Positions 50,994 through 60,823 are shown, numbered from the stretch's first letter. The stretch is DNA of 64,000 nucleotides from Magnetaquicoccus sp039908525 (GCA_039908525.1 JAMOAY010000016.1:1-64000); one strand, 5' to 3'. Made by a program: numbers and translations. Notes: generated by a model from the sequence alone, not told the origin.

Positions 50994-52691
50994 TTGCGCG
51001 AACCGACCCATGACTCTGGTGATGCGCTGCAGCGGGTGCAGGCGTACCACGCTCTCAGCAAACACACCCTCCACCGTTCCGCCCCCGGCCCCGGGTACAT
51101 GGACTGGGAGACCCAACCGGACCCCTTCCGCACCTTTGCCGGGGCCCCCCGGATGGCCCTGCCTCTGATGGCGGATGCCGTTGCGAGCAACCACGACGCC
51201 CTCTACCGGCCCGTCGGCTCCCGGCCAGCCGTCCCGCTGGATGAGCGGGGCGTCGGGGCGTTGCTGGAGCTCTCCCTGGGGCTGGCGGCCTGGAAGGCCT
51301 ACATGGAGGTGTGGTGGGCCCTGCGCTGCAACCCCTCCAGTGGCAACCTCCACCCCACCGAAGGGTACCTGGCGCTGCCCTCACACGTGGCGGCGGACTG
51401 GCCGGGCGGGGTCTACCACTATGTCAGCCGCGACCACCGGTTGGAACGGCGTTGGCAGCCTGCCGCCGCAACCTTGGCGGGTTGGAATCAGGGGTTTGCG
51501 CCCGGCACCTTTCTGCTGGGTCTCTCCTCCATCCACTGGCGTGAAGCCTGGAAATACGGGTTGCGCGCCTACCGCTATTGTCAGCTGGATGTGGGGCACG
51601 CGGCGGCGGCGGTGCGTTATGCCGCCGCCAGCCTGGGCTGGCAGGCCAGGGTGTTGGGCGGCGTGGCCGATGGGGATCTGGCCCGGTTGCTGACCCTGGA
51701 CCGGCAAGGCGCCTTTCCCGACGACACCGAAACGGATGGCCCGGAGCGGGAACATCCGGACCTGTTGATGCAGATCCGCACCCTGCCGCTCCAGACGGAG
51801 AGCGTGCCGGTTGCGCAGTTGGCCGGGCAGGTGGCCGTGGGCCCCTGGCTGGGGCAGGCCAACCGTCTCAGTCCCCGCCATGCCCATGCCTGGCCGGAGA
51901 TCGAACGGGTGGCGCAGGCCACCTGGAAACCCGCCGACGCTGGGGAGGAGGGGGGTGTGATGACGCCCTACCCGCCGCTGTCACTGTCTGCGCCCGACCT
52001 GCCTGCGGCCCGCCTGATCCGCCAGCGCCGCAGTGCACAGCGCTACGATGGACGCACCTTCCTGGCCAAGGCCGGTTTTTTCCGCCTGCTGGACAGCTGT
52101 CTGCCGCGCCCCGGATCCTCGCCCTGGGATCTGCTCGATGGGCCACCGCGTCTCCATCTGTTCCTGATGGTGCATCGGGTGACCGATCTGACCCCCGGTC
52201 TGTATGCCCTGGTGCGCCGCGCCGAGGCGTTGCCGATGTTGCAGCGGGCCCTGCAGGGTCGGTTTCTCTGGCAGCCGGTGGCCGGGGCGCCGGACCATCT
52301 GCCGTTGTATTGCCTGAGTCACGGGGATCTGCGGGCCGTCGCCCAACAGCTCTCCTGCCAGCAGGAGATTGCCGCCGACGGGGTTTTCAGCCTGGGGATG
52401 GTGGGGGAGTTCGAGGCGGCGCTGGCCCGGGGTCCCTGGGCCTATCGGCAGCTCTTCTGGGAGGCGGGCATGCTGGGGCAGGTGCTCTACCTGGAGGCGG
52501 AAGCGGCCGGGATCCGGGGCACGGGTATCGGCTGCTATTTTGATGACACCTTCCATCAGCTGCTCGGTGTGCAGGGAACGCATCTGCAGAGCATGTATCA
52601 CTTTACCGTCGGAGGTCCGCTGGCAGACAATCGCCTGCAAAGCCGACCGCCCTATGACCATCTGCAGGGTCGCAAAAGAGGGCAGTGGTAA
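50994..52691 (+). CDS. SagB/ThcOx-type oxidoreductase with two nitroreductase domains
   Basis: The protein has two nitroreductase-like halves, as in SagB-type dehydrogenases that oxidise azolines in thiazole/oxazole-modified peptides. The first half has AYHALSKHTLH and CNPSSGNLHPTEGYL (FMN site near residue 115); the second starts near residue 340 with RQRRSAQRYDG and has the GTGIGCYFDD motif. A TTG start at 50994 with GGAG 8 nt upstream yields 565 aa; no ATG lies between it and the domain start. There is no cyclodehydratase (SagC/D), precursor peptide or export gene nearby, so it is an orphan and its substrate is unknown. It is divergent from the iron genes. Confidence 0.85.
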   Translation: MREPTHDSGDALQRVQAYHALSKHTLHRSAPGPGYMDWETQPDPFRTFAGAPRMALPLMADAVASNHDALYRPVGSRPAVPLDERGVGALLELSLGLAAWKAYMEVWWALRCNPSSGNLHPTEGYLALPSHVAADWPGGVYHYVSRDHRLERRWQPAAATLAGWNQGFAPGTFLLGLSSIHWREAWKYGLRAYRYCQLDVGHAAAAVRYAAASLGWQARVLGGVADGDLARLLTLDRQGAFPDDTETDGPEREHPDLLMQIRTLPLQTESVPVAQLAGQVAVGPWLGQANRLSPRHAHAWPEIERVAQATWKPADAGEEGGVMTPYPPLSLSAPDLPAARLIRQRRSAQRYDGRTFLAKAGFFRLLDSCLPRPGSSPWDLLDGPPRLHLFLMVHRVTDLTPGLYALVRRAEALPMLQRALQGRFLWQPVAGAPDHLPLYCLSHGDLRAVAQQLSCQQEIAADGVFSLGMVGEFEAALARGPWAYRQLFWEAGMLGQVLYLEAEAAGIRGTGIGCYFDDTFHQLLGVQGTHLQSMYHFTVGGPLADNRLQSRPPYDHLQGRKRGQW

Positions 52692-52769
52692 ACGCTGCCT
52701 CTCTTTTCTGGACCGTTCCAACAACCTCTCCCGGCGCAAGCCGGAGTAAAGAATGGAGGGAGTATCACG

Positions 52770-53885
52770 ATGAAACATATTTTTATTTTGATCATGACCG
52801 TGCTGGGGATCTCCTGCGGCTGGCAGGAGGCGGATGCGGGGGAGAAAAAACGCATCATGGTGGTCAGCAGCTATCACCGGGAATATCTCTGGTCTCAGGA
52901 GACCAACGAAGGGGTGTGTGCCGCATGGCTTGAATGGGGTTACATGGACGACAGGAGCCAGGCTGCCCGTTACACGCAGGATGATGAGGTGGAGAGCTCC
53001 AGGGCCGTGATCAAAAAGATGTGGATGGACACCAAGCGGAAAAACACCCTGCCCGATATCGCCCAGGCGACCCAGCGCGTCGCCGATGCCGTGGAGCAGT
53101 TCAAGCCCGATATCATCCTGCTGGGAGATGACAATGCGACCAATTATATCGGCAACCGTTTTATTGACACGCAGATCCCGATCGTTTTTTGGGGGGTGGA
53201 TGTGCGACCGGACAAATACGGGCTGCTCGATTCGATTGAAAAACCGGGACACAATGTGACAGGCGTCTACCAGCCAGGCTATTACAGGGAGGGTGTGGAG
53301 CTGTTGCTGAAATTATTTCCAGACATCCGAACGCTGGCCATCCTCTCGGACGACTCCGAGACCGGGCGCGCCAAGGCAAAGAGTGTTCAGTTGCTGGCCG
53401 AACAGGGAAAAATTCCCGTCAAGGTGGTCGGGACCGTGATGAGCAACGCCCAGTCCACGTGGCAATCCGGGGCCATGGAACTGGCGAAAACCGCCGATGC
53501 CTTTTTTGTCGTCAACCACAACACCATCAAGGACGAAAACGGCCGTCCTGTGGACCCATTTGAACTGGCAGCCTGGTATTTGCGGCATATCAAAAAACCG
53601 GACATCACCCCGGAAAAACAGTTTGTCGAAGAGGGATTTCTGCTTGCTGCAGACGATTCTGGATTCACGCAAGGGTATGAAGCGGTGCGCATGGCCCACC
53701 GGATACTCTCGGAAGGCGCCAACCCGGCGACGATGGCCTCCCTGGCCCCAAAGCGAGGGAAACTCATGCTCAACCGGGAGAGGGCACGGATGCTGGGCAT
53801 GGAACAGGCCATCCAGAACAATCCGTTGATTGAGGAGATCATCGAAACCTCCAAAGCCTTGGCACAATACCCAGAAACCCGATGA
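52770..53885 (+). CDS. Periplasmic ABC-type binding protein, probably a kinase input
   Basis: The 371-aa protein has a signal peptide (about residues 1-23) and the two-lobed fold of the ABC_sub_bind family (TrpX/DUF534 type): RIMVVSSYHREYLW near the start, KPDIILLGDDNAT, IPIVFWGVD, and the linker FLLAADDSGFTQGYEAV. Proteins of this type often lie beside membrane hybrid kinases as ligand-binding partners rather than with transporters. No permease or ATPase gene is present. A strong GGAGGGAG ribosome-binding site precedes ATG 52770, and the kinase gene follows after 20 bp, so the two are probably one operon. The ligand cannot be told. Confidence 0.82.
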   Translation: MKHIFILIMTVLGISCGWQEADAGEKKRIMVVSSYHREYLWSQETNEGVCAAWLEWGYMDDRSQAARYTQDDEVESSRAVIKKMWMDTKRKNTLPDIAQATQRVADAVEQFKPDIILLGDDNATNYIGNRFIDTQIPIVFWGVDVRPDKYGLLDSIEKPGHNVTGVYQPGYYREGVELLLKLFPDIRTLAILSDDSETGRAKAKSVQLLAEQGKIPVKVVGTVMSNAQSTWQSGAMELAKTADAFFVVNHNTIKDENGRPVDPFELAAWYLRHIKKPDITPEKQFVEEGFLLAADDSGFTQGYEAVRMAHRILSEGANPATMASLAPKRGKLMLNRERARMLGMEQAIQNNPLIEEIIETSKALAQYPETR

Positions 53886-53905
53886 CATAAAAAGATCCCG
53901 TGGCG

Positions 53906-56900
53906 ATGAAACAACCTACCCTCTCCCTTTTTTACAAGCTGTTCCTTTGGCTTGTGGGGATCACCACCGCGGCCATGGTGCTCTTCGGGTATATCCATAT
54001 TGTCGATTCACGAGGCAACGTTGAATCCGATATGCGCAACCAGGCAAAAAGCAGCCTGGCGTCGGCCATGGCCTACTTCGGTCAAGCGTATACCCTCCCC
54101 ATTCAGGGTACGGAGACCTTGTTGGCCGGCGTCTCCAAACTGGACGACATGCTGCGCGACTCAGGCGACATGGCGCACCTGCTCAAACCGGATATTGAAA
54201 GGCAGTTTATCAAGTTTTCCGATCTCCACCCTGACATGTTCCTCTCCATCCGATTTTTTGACAAGGAGGGCACGGAACGGGTTTCCATCGGCCAAAACAG
54301 GCGTTTGAAACATCAATACAACCTGCACCAGCCCTCCGGCGGGAATATTTTTTATCAAAAAGCGGCGAGCCTTTTCAACAGACTGAAGAGAGAAAACAGG
54401 CCCGGTCTGTTGTTCGAGGGACCGTTTGCGTACCAGGATGGCCGTCAAACCTTGCTGGTCGGGGTCGTCAAACAGGATCCGGATACAGGCGGTTTTCACG
54501 GTGTCTTCCTGATGCATGCGGATTTGACGGGCTACCTCGACCATCTGTCCAATACCATGGTGTTTGGGAAAAAATTCCTGCTGTCGGCGAGTCATGATGG
54601 GAGGCCCGTGACGGCGTTGCACGATCCGCCCCCCCGATTGGACAACGAGGATTGGATTGTCGTGACGGATCATGTTTCGTTGGGCGCCGGCCACCATCCT
54701 TTGCTGGATGTCACGGTCCGGATCCCGCTGGATGTTTTCAATCAATTGGTTCAGGATGACATGGGCGCACTGGTGATGGCAGGCTGCATCTCATTGGCCT
54801 GCATCGCCCTTGTCTCCCTGCTGGTTTCCAGAAATTTTACCAGGCCCATTGTGGTCCTGCAAAGGGCCATGGTCGCTGTCGGAAGCGGGGAACTGGGCAA
54901 GACGGTTGTCGTTGAAAGAGGGGATGAGATCGGCCAACTGGCTGAGTCATTCAATCAAATGATGAAACGTCTGCATCATCAAAACAAGATCATGGAAAAA
55001 CAGGCCCAAGTCGTGGAGAGAAAAGTGGAGGAGCTCTCCCAGGCCAATCGGTACAAGTCTGAATTCTTGGCCAATATGAGCCATGAGATCCGTACCCCCA
55101 TGAATGCGATCATCGGGCTGACCGATCTGGCCCTGTATCTGGAGATGTCGCCAAGGTTGCGTGACTATTTGATCAAGATCTCCCATGCCTCCCACTCCTT
55201 GTTGCGCATCATCAATGATATACTGGATTTTTCCAAGGTGGAAGCGGGCAAGATCACCCTGGAGTCCACCGATTTCGACCTGGGTCGCGTGCTGGAAAAT
55301 CTGGCCGACCTTTTCCGCAGCAAGACGGCGGAAAAAAATCTGGAACTGGCCATGGGCATCGACCCGGCGTGTCCCGCCGCCCTGCATGGAGATCCTCTGC
55401 GTCTTGAACAGGTCTTGATGAACCTGATCAGCAACGCCCTCAAGTTTACGGAGCAGGGGGGGGTGCGTGTCTGGGTGACCTGTGAACAAAAGCCTGCCGG
55501 CCTGCCCGCCGAGCCGGAGCCATCCCCAACCGATGGCCGGGTTGTCCTGACCTTTCTGGTACAGGACAGCGGCATCGGCCTCTCCCAGGAGCAGAGTGAC
55601 AGATTGTTCAAGCCCTTTTCCCAGGCGGACAGCTCAACGACCCGTCAGTACGGCGGTACGGGACTGGGGCTCTCCATTTGCAAACGTCTGGTCGAATTGA
55701 TGGGGGGGCGCATATGGGTGGAGAGTCGGCCGGGGCATGGTTCCCTGTTCGCATTTACCGCTTTGTTCGGGCACCGTGCGGTGCCGGAACAGCTCCGCAT
55801 GGATCTGCCCCCCTCCCTCGGAGGGCTGCCGGTGTTGGTGGTGGATGACAACGCCATTGCCCGGGAGATTCTGGATGTCACGCTGCGCTCGTTCACCTTT
55901 GCACCCGTTGCGGTCGCCTCGGGTGGCGAGGCCATGACAGAGATGAGACGGGCGGTGGAGTCCGGAACCCCCTATCCCCTGGTGTTGTTGGACTATCGGA
56001 TGCCGGACATGGATGGCATTGAGACGGCCCAGCGGATGAGCGCGCTTTGCACCCAGCCTGCCTCCCCGGCTTCCGTTCCCAAAATGGTCCTGTTGTCCGC
56101 TTTCGGTCGAGAGGAGGAGTTGGCCTCCCGCGCCAATCAGGCGGGCATCGTGGCATTTCTCAGCAAGCCCGTCACCCGATCCCGCCTGTTTGATACCATC
56201 ATGGAGGCGCTGGGGCAGAAGATGGCCCACGTGCATCAATCGGGAGTCCAGGAGATCGATCATCGGGCCATTGCCGATCAAATCGGTGGCGCCCGGGTGC
56301 TGTTGGTGGAAGACAATCCCATCAATCAGCAGGTAGCACGGGAGATGCTGGAGCAGGTGGGGATGCGGGTCAGCGTGGCTGTCAATGGACTGGAGGCCAC
56401 CCGGATGGTGTTGGAATCACCCTTCGACCTGCTCTTCATGGACATCCAGATGCCTGTGATGGACGGTCATACGGCCGCCCGGCGGATCCGGGAAAATCCC
56501 CGTTTTGCGAGCCTGCCCATGATCGCCATGACAGCCCATGCCATGGATGGCGATCGGCAAAGATCGCTCGAGGCGGGCATGAACGACCATGTGAGCAAAC
56601 CCATTGACCGGAAACGGCTGTACGCCGTTCTGTTGCAGTGGATCGCACCCGGGGAGCGATCGAGGGAGGCGCCCGTTGCAGAAAAGATGCCGACGGAGGC
56701 GGACGGGTGGCGCATGCCGATGGGCTTGCCGGGCATTGACGTGACGGCTGGCCTGGACCGGTTATGCAACAACCACACCCTGTATCGTTCCCTGTTGCAG
56801 GAGTTTGACCAGGACTATCGCCATGCTGTCGAAACTCTGCGGGTGTTGTGGGCGGGCAAACGGCAGGATGATATCCTGGCTGCGGTCAGCCTGGCCCATG

Positions 56901-57352
56901 CCATCAAGGGCATAGCGGGCAACCTCGGTGCGCGCACCCTGTACGAAGCGGCCCGTGACCTGGAACAGTGCCTCAAGCGGGACGAGCGGGAACAATGTGC
57001 AGAATGGCTGGACCGTTTGGAGCGTGCATTGGCCGTTGTGTTGGAGTCCATTGCCTCGATGGCAGAAAAGGCGGCGCCAGAGGCGGAAGAGGGGGGAGCG
57101 CCTGCGGATGCGTCGATCAACCGCGAGGAGGTTTCTGATACCATCCATAAAATGTTTTCTCTTCTGAAACAAAGGGATGTCGAAGCAGAAGAGCATGTGG
57201 AATCCCTGGAAAAATTGTTGCGGGGCACGCACATGAATCAAGAACTGGCCTCCCTGGCGGAACAGATAAGACAGTTTGATTTTGATGCGGCGCGCAGCAC
57301 TCTGTCGACCATGGCCCACTCGCTCAACCTTCCATGGGATGGTTCCGCATGA
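53906..57352 (+). CDS. Large hybrid sensor kinase (Cache-HAMP-HisKA-HATPase-REC-REC-HPt)
   Basis: The protein of about 1148 aa has TM1 (residues about 10-30), a periplasmic double Cache-like domain (about 35-275), TM2 near 290-310, and HAMP (about 310-365). HisKA with SHEIRTP (His near 393), HATPase (NLISNALKF, GGTGLGL), REC1 (Asp near 696), REC2 (Asp near 846, LLFMDIQMP) and an HPt domain with HAIKG (His near 998) follow. The full phosphorelay is thus in one chain. The C-terminal 100 residues are helical. An alternative GTG start lies two codons upstream at 53900. It overlaps the next kinase gene by 4 nt (ATGA). Confidence 0.92.
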   Translation: MKQPTLSLFYKLFLWLVGITTAAMVLFGYIHIVDSRGNVESDMRNQAKSSLASAMAYFGQAYTLPIQGTETLLAGVSKLDDMLRDSGDMAHLLKPDIERQFIKFSDLHPDMFLSIRFFDKEGTERVSIGQNRRLKHQYNLHQPSGGNIFYQKAASLFNRLKRENRPGLLFEGPFAYQDGRQTLLVGVVKQDPDTGGFHGVFLMHADLTGYLDHLSNTMVFGKKFLLSASHDGRPVTALHDPPPRLDNEDWIVVTDHVSLGAGHHPLLDVTVRIPLDVFNQLVQDDMGALVMAGCISLACIALVSLLVSRNFTRPIVVLQRAMVAVGSGELGKTVVVERGDEIGQLAESFNQMMKRLHHQNKIMEKQAQVVERKVEELSQANRYKSEFLANMSHEIRTPMNAIIGLTDLALYLEMSPRLRDYLIKISHASHSLLRIINDILDFSKVEAGKITLESTDFDLGRVLENLADLFRSKTAEKNLELAMGIDPACPAALHGDPLRLEQVLMNLISNALKFTEQGGVRVWVTCEQKPAGLPAEPEPSPTDGRVVLTFLVQDSGIGLSQEQSDRLFKPFSQADSSTTRQYGGTGLGLSICKRLVELMGGRIWVESRPGHGSLFAFTALFGHRAVPEQLRMDLPPSLGGLPVLVVDDNAIAREILDVTLRSFTFAPVAVASGGEAMTEMRRAVESGTPYPLVLLDYRMPDMDGIETAQRMSALCTQPASPASVPKMVLLSAFGREEELASRANQAGIVAFLSKPVTRSRLFDTIMEALGQKMAHVHQSGVQEIDHRAIADQIGGARVLLVEDNPINQQVAREMLEQVGMRVSVAVNGLEATRMVLESPFDLLFMDIQMPVMDGHTAARRIRENPRFASLPMIAMTAHAMDGDRQRSLEAGMNDHVSKPIDRKRLYAVLLQWIAPGERSREAPVAEKMPTEADGWRMPMGLPGIDVTAGLDRLCNNHTLYRSLLQEFDQDYRHAVETLRVLWAGKRQDDILAAVSLAHAIKGIAGNLGARTLYEAARDLEQCLKRDEREQCAEWLDRLERALAVVLESIASMAEKAAPEAEEGGAPADASINREEVSDTIHKMFSLLKQRDVEAEEHVESLEKLLRGTHMNQELASLAEQIRQFDFDAARSTLSTMAHSLNLPWDGSA

Positions 57353-59331
57353 ACGATAACACACAGAAGGCACGCATACTGATCGTTGACGATGTGCGGA
57401 CCAATATCAGTGTCCTCGTGCAAATTCTCCGCAACGATTATAAACTCTCTGTCGTGACCAGCGGGGAGGAGGCGTTGCAAGTGGCGGAGGTTGAGCGCCC
57501 GGTCCTTCTCCTCCTGGATATCATGATGCCGGGCATGGATGGCTACGAGGTCTGTACACGCCTGAAGGCAGATGAAAGAACGCGGGATATCCTCGTCATT
57601 TTTGTCACCGCAAAAGACGATGATCAGGATGAAGCACAAGGCTTTGCACTGGGCGCCGTGGACTATATCACCAAACCTTTCAGCAGGGAGGTTGTGCTGG
57701 CCAGGGTCAAGAACCATATTGAATTGAAACAAAATCGCGACGCCATGCTCGCCATGATGGTTGAGTTGGAAAAGTCCAAGGAGAGAGCAGAGGCCGCCAA
57801 TCGGGCAAAAAGTGGCTTTTTGGCCAATATGAGCCATGAAATCCGTACCCCCATGAACAGTATCATTGGCATGACAGAATTGGTGCTGGATACCGAGCTG
57901 GATGAAAAAAACAGAAACTATTTGAGCACGGCGGTCTCTTCCGCCAAAAGCCTGCTGGGTCTCATCAACAACATTCTGGATCTTTCCAAGATCGAGAGCG
58001 GCAAGTTGGAGTTGGAGTCCGTTGTTTTCGATGTGCGACAGATCCTGGAGGAGGTTCTGGGCGCCATGCATGTTCTGGCGCACACCAAAGGGCTGGCGCT
58101 GTTTGGGGAGGTGGATGCGCCATTGCCAGACTGTTGGATCGGTGATCCCACCCGTCTGCGCCAGGTTCTGATGAATCTGGTGGGCAATGCCATCAAATTT
58201 ACCGAAAAAGGTCGGGTCTCTGTCAGCGTGACACGGGAATCCACGGGGATGCTGCGCTTTGCCGTGACGGACACCGGTATCGGCATTCCGCCGGAACGGC
58301 AGGCCTCCATCTTTGAGAGTTTCACCCAGGCGGATGACTCGACCACCCGGAAATATGGGGGAACCGGATTGGGCACGACCATCGCCAAAGAGATCGTGGA
58401 AAAAATGGAGGGGCGGATCGGGGTGGAGAGCACGGTGGGCAGGGGGAGCACATTCTTTTTTGTGGTCCGCTTGCCGGAGGCCGTGGGGGTCGCCTCCTGC
58501 CGGGACCGGCGCGGTCACCTCCGCAAGGCGGTGACCGCAGGTGCCATGCGTGTGCCACTGCATATCCTGCTCGCGGATGATGTGGAAGCCAACCGCCTCC
58601 TGGCCGTCACACGTCTGGAACAGCGCGGCCACCACGTGGTGGTGGCGGAAGATGGGGTACAGGCCCTGGCCCATTACGAAAATGAGACATTGGACGCCAT
58701 CTTGATGGATCTGCAGATGCCCCGCATGGACGGCATAGAGACCACCAAAAGGATTCGGGCCAGGGAAGCCGCGATGGATCCCGTACAACATCTCCCCATC
58801 ATTGCCCTGACGGCCCACTCCATGGCCAGCGATCGGGAGCTGTGCATCGAGGCGGGCATGGATGAGTATATCTCAAAACCCATTGATTTCAATCAGCTCT
58901 ACACCATTCTTGCGCAGATGTTCCCGGCCGACAACGCGGTGCAACCGGGAGAGCGGCCTGTTTTTGCCGCCGTGACCGGGGGGAGGGAAGCGGCTGCCTT
59001 TCCAGCAATGGCGGGTGTTGATGTCAAGGCCGGTCTGCGCCAATGGGGAGACGCCGATGTGTATCGCAACGCCCTGCTGCGTTTCGCGCACTCTCATGCA
59101 GACAAGGCCGATGTCATGCGCACGGCCTTGCAGGCGGGGGGGGGGGCCAGAGGCCGAGGCGTTGGCGCACGCCCTGAAGGGGGCGGCGGGTTCTTTGTGT
59201 GCCGTTTCTCTGGCATCTGCGGCAACCGCTTTGGAAGCGGGGTTGCGCCGACAGGAGCCCCACTGGGATCCTCTGCTCACGACCGTGGAAAAGGCCTTGT
59301 CGGAGCTGGTGGCTTCGTGCCGTGCGCTTGA
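57349..59331 (+). CDS. Cytoplasmic REC-HisKA-HATPase-REC kinase, frameshifted before its HPt domain
   Basis: As read, the gene makes a 660-aa soluble hybrid kinase: REC1 with Asp57 (LLLLDIMMPGMDG), HisKA with SHEIRTP (His163), HATPase (NLVGNAIKF, GGTGLG), and REC2 with Asp454. After residue about 595 the frame enters a run of 11 G (59136-59146), then a nonsense Gly/Arg-rich tail ending at 59331. With 10 G the frame would continue into a perfect HPt domain and end at 59620. ATG 57349 overlaps the previous stop. It has no membrane part and must receive signals through REC1, probably from the upstream kinase. Either the tract is phase-variable or the assembly has an extra G. Confidence 0.85.
   Translation: MNDNTQKARILIVDDVRTNISVLVQILRNDYKLSVVTSGEEALQVAEVERPVLLLLDIMMPGMDGYEVCTRLKADERTRDILVIFVTAKDDDQDEAQGFALGAVDYITKPFSREVVLARVKNHIELKQNRDAMLAMMVELEKSKERAEAANRAKSGFLANMSHEIRTPMNSIIGMTELVLDTELDEKNRNYLSTAVSSAKSLLGLINNILDLSKIESGKLELESVVFDVRQILEEVLGAMHVLAHTKGLALFGEVDAPLPDCWIGDPTRLRQVLMNLVGNAIKFTEKGRVSVSVTRESTGMLRFAVTDTGIGIPPERQASIFESFTQADDSTTRKYGGTGLGTTIAKEIVEKMEGRIGVESTVGRGSTFFFVVRLPEAVGVASCRDRRGHLRKAVTAGAMRVPLHILLADDVEANRLLAVTRLEQRGHHVVVAEDGVQALAHYENETLDAILMDLQMPRMDGIETTKRIRAREAAMDPVQHLPIIALTAHSMASDRELCIEAGMDEYISKPIDFNQLYTILAQMFPADNAVQPGERPVFAAVTGGREAAAFPAMAGVDVKAGLRQWGDADVYRNALLRFAHSHADKADVMRTALQAGGGARGRGVGARPEGGGGFFVCRFSGICGNRFGSGVAPTGAPLGSSAHDRGKGLVGAGGFVPCA
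59136..59146 (+). repeat. Homopolymer tract of 11 G, probable slippage site
   Basis: Eleven consecutive G residues lie inside the kinase gene, just before the HPt region. Runs of this length are hotspots for slipped-strand mispairing, as known from phase-variable genes of Neisseria and Campylobacter, and also for sequencing error. G10 would restore the full reading frame; G11 truncates. Confidence 0.95.
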
Positions 59332-59620
59332 GGTGGATGCACCGGCCGCCAGTGTCCAAGAGGGCCTCCCCGTCACCCCCCCCCAGTCGCAGCACATCCT
59401 CTTGGTGAGGCGGATTGCCCACGCCCTGAGTTTTGGCGATGCCATGACGGCAGAGAGCCTTCTGCCCGAGCTGGCAAAATGGTTGCGGGGAACCGCGCAC
59501 GAAGCGGATGTGGCCCGTCTCATGACGCAAGTGGACGATATCGATTGTGCAGGCGCAAAAAAAGGGTTGGACAGACTGGCTCAAGCCTTGGGAGTGCAAG
59601 GGGATGGAAATGACGCCTGA
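59147..59620 (+). pseudogene. Out-of-frame HPt domain of the preceding kinase
   Basis: In the second frame the sequence after the G tract encodes EAEALAHALKGAAGSL, with the phosphotransfer His in HALKG (codon at 59168), followed by four-helix-bundle type repeats and a C-terminal helical region of the same style as the end of the upstream kinase. It has no own start signal and is continuous with the kinase gene except for one base. It is best read as the missing C-terminus of that gene. Confidence 0.85.
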
Positions 59621-60743
59621 AAGACCGAGCATCCTGTTGGTGGATGACGAACCCACCAATCTCAAGCTGCTGCGCGAGATCCTGCGCAGGGATTATGACC
59701 TGCTGTTTGCGCATGACTGCGCAGAAATGTTTCAATATGTTGTCAAGAAACCCGACCTGATCCTGTTGGATGTCATGATGCCCGAGATGGATGGTTATGC
59801 AGGATGTGCCCGTTTGAAGGCGGATGAGGCCACACGCGATATTCCGGTCATCTTTGTCACGGCCAAAATTGAAATGGAGGATGAGATCCGGGGCCTGGAG
59901 GTGGGAGCCGTGGATTATCTGACCAAGCCTGTCCAGGGTCCTGTGGTGCGAGCGCGCGTCAAGGCCCATTTGGCATTGCGACACGCCAGGGATCTCATTG
60001 CCCGGCAGAACCAGGAGATTCGGGAACAGAATGAAGCGCTCAAGCAGGCTGCCAGACTGCGGGATGATGTGGAACGCATCATGCGGCACGATCTGAAAGG
60101 TCCGTTGAATGCCATTATCGGCATGCCGGGGGTGCTGATCAGCAACGGGCCGTTGAACGCGGAGCAGGAGCAGTTCCTGCGGGTCATTGAGGCCAGTGGC
60201 TACCGGCTGTTGGAGATGATCAACCGCTCTCTCGACCTGTACAAGATGGAGCAGGGCACCTATCGGATGGATGCCAGGCCGGTCAATCTGCTGGTGGTGC
60301 TGGAGCGGGTTTTGACCGAACTCCAACGACCCCTTCGCGTCAGGCAACTGTCGGTCAGCATGAGGGTGAATGGGCAGCCTGCTGTTCCAGGAGGTGAATT
60401 TTTTGTGATGGGAGAGGAGCTGCTGTACCACTCCATGTTTTCGAACCTGCTCAAAAATGCCGTGGAAGCCTCCCCTGCGGGGCAACCCTTGGTGATTGGT
60501 TTGGAGCAGGCGGGGGAACAGTCTGTGATACGTATCAGCAACCAGGGGAGCGTGCCCGTTGCGATTCGGGACAATTTTTTTGGAAAATACGTAACCTCCG
60601 GCAAACAGCAGGGCACGGGTTTGGGGACTTATTCTGCGCTGTTGATTGCCAAAACATCGGGAGGGGCGTTGCATCTGGACACAACCCGGGAAGGCGAGAC
60701 CTCTGTTGTGGCTCATTTGAAGAGCTGGATGGATTGCGTCTGA
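59610..60743 (+). CDS. REC-histidine kinase (soluble)
   Basis: The 377-aa protein has an N-terminal receiver (Asp54 in LILLDVMMPEMDG, Lys in TKP) and a linker helix. A short kinase part follows, with the phospho-acceptor His in RHDLKGPLNAIIG (near residue 160) and a HATPase domain (LKNAVEASPAG, GTGLGTYSA). The NAVEAS type of N-box is like that of HPK4/NtrB-like kinases. There is no membrane segment. ATG 59610, with AAGGGG at good spacing, overlaps the out-of-frame tail of the previous gene by 11 nt; a second ATG at 59604 is possible. It closes the signalling cluster. No DNA-binding response regulator is present. Confidence 0.9.
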   Translation: MTPERPSILLVDDEPTNLKLLREILRRDYDLLFAHDCAEMFQYVVKKPDLILLDVMMPEMDGYAGCARLKADEATRDIPVIFVTAKIEMEDEIRGLEVGAVDYLTKPVQGPVVRARVKAHLALRHARDLIARQNQEIREQNEALKQAARLRDDVERIMRHDLKGPLNAIIGMPGVLISNGPLNAEQEQFLRVIEASGYRLLEMINRSLDLYKMEQGTYRMDARPVNLLVVLERVLTELQRPLRVRQLSVSMRVNGQPAVPGGEFFVMGEELLYHSMFSNLLKNAVEASPAGQPLVIGLEQAGEQSVIRISNQGSVPVAIRDNFFGKYVTSGKQQGTGLGTYSALLIAKTSGGALHLDTTREGETSVVAHLKSWMDCV

Positions 60744-60823
60744 GGAGAAGCGGGATGGTGAGCGCATCCCGTGATACACATTGAAAAATCGAACCTGTTT
60801 TTTCTCTTGATGGCTGGAAAATC

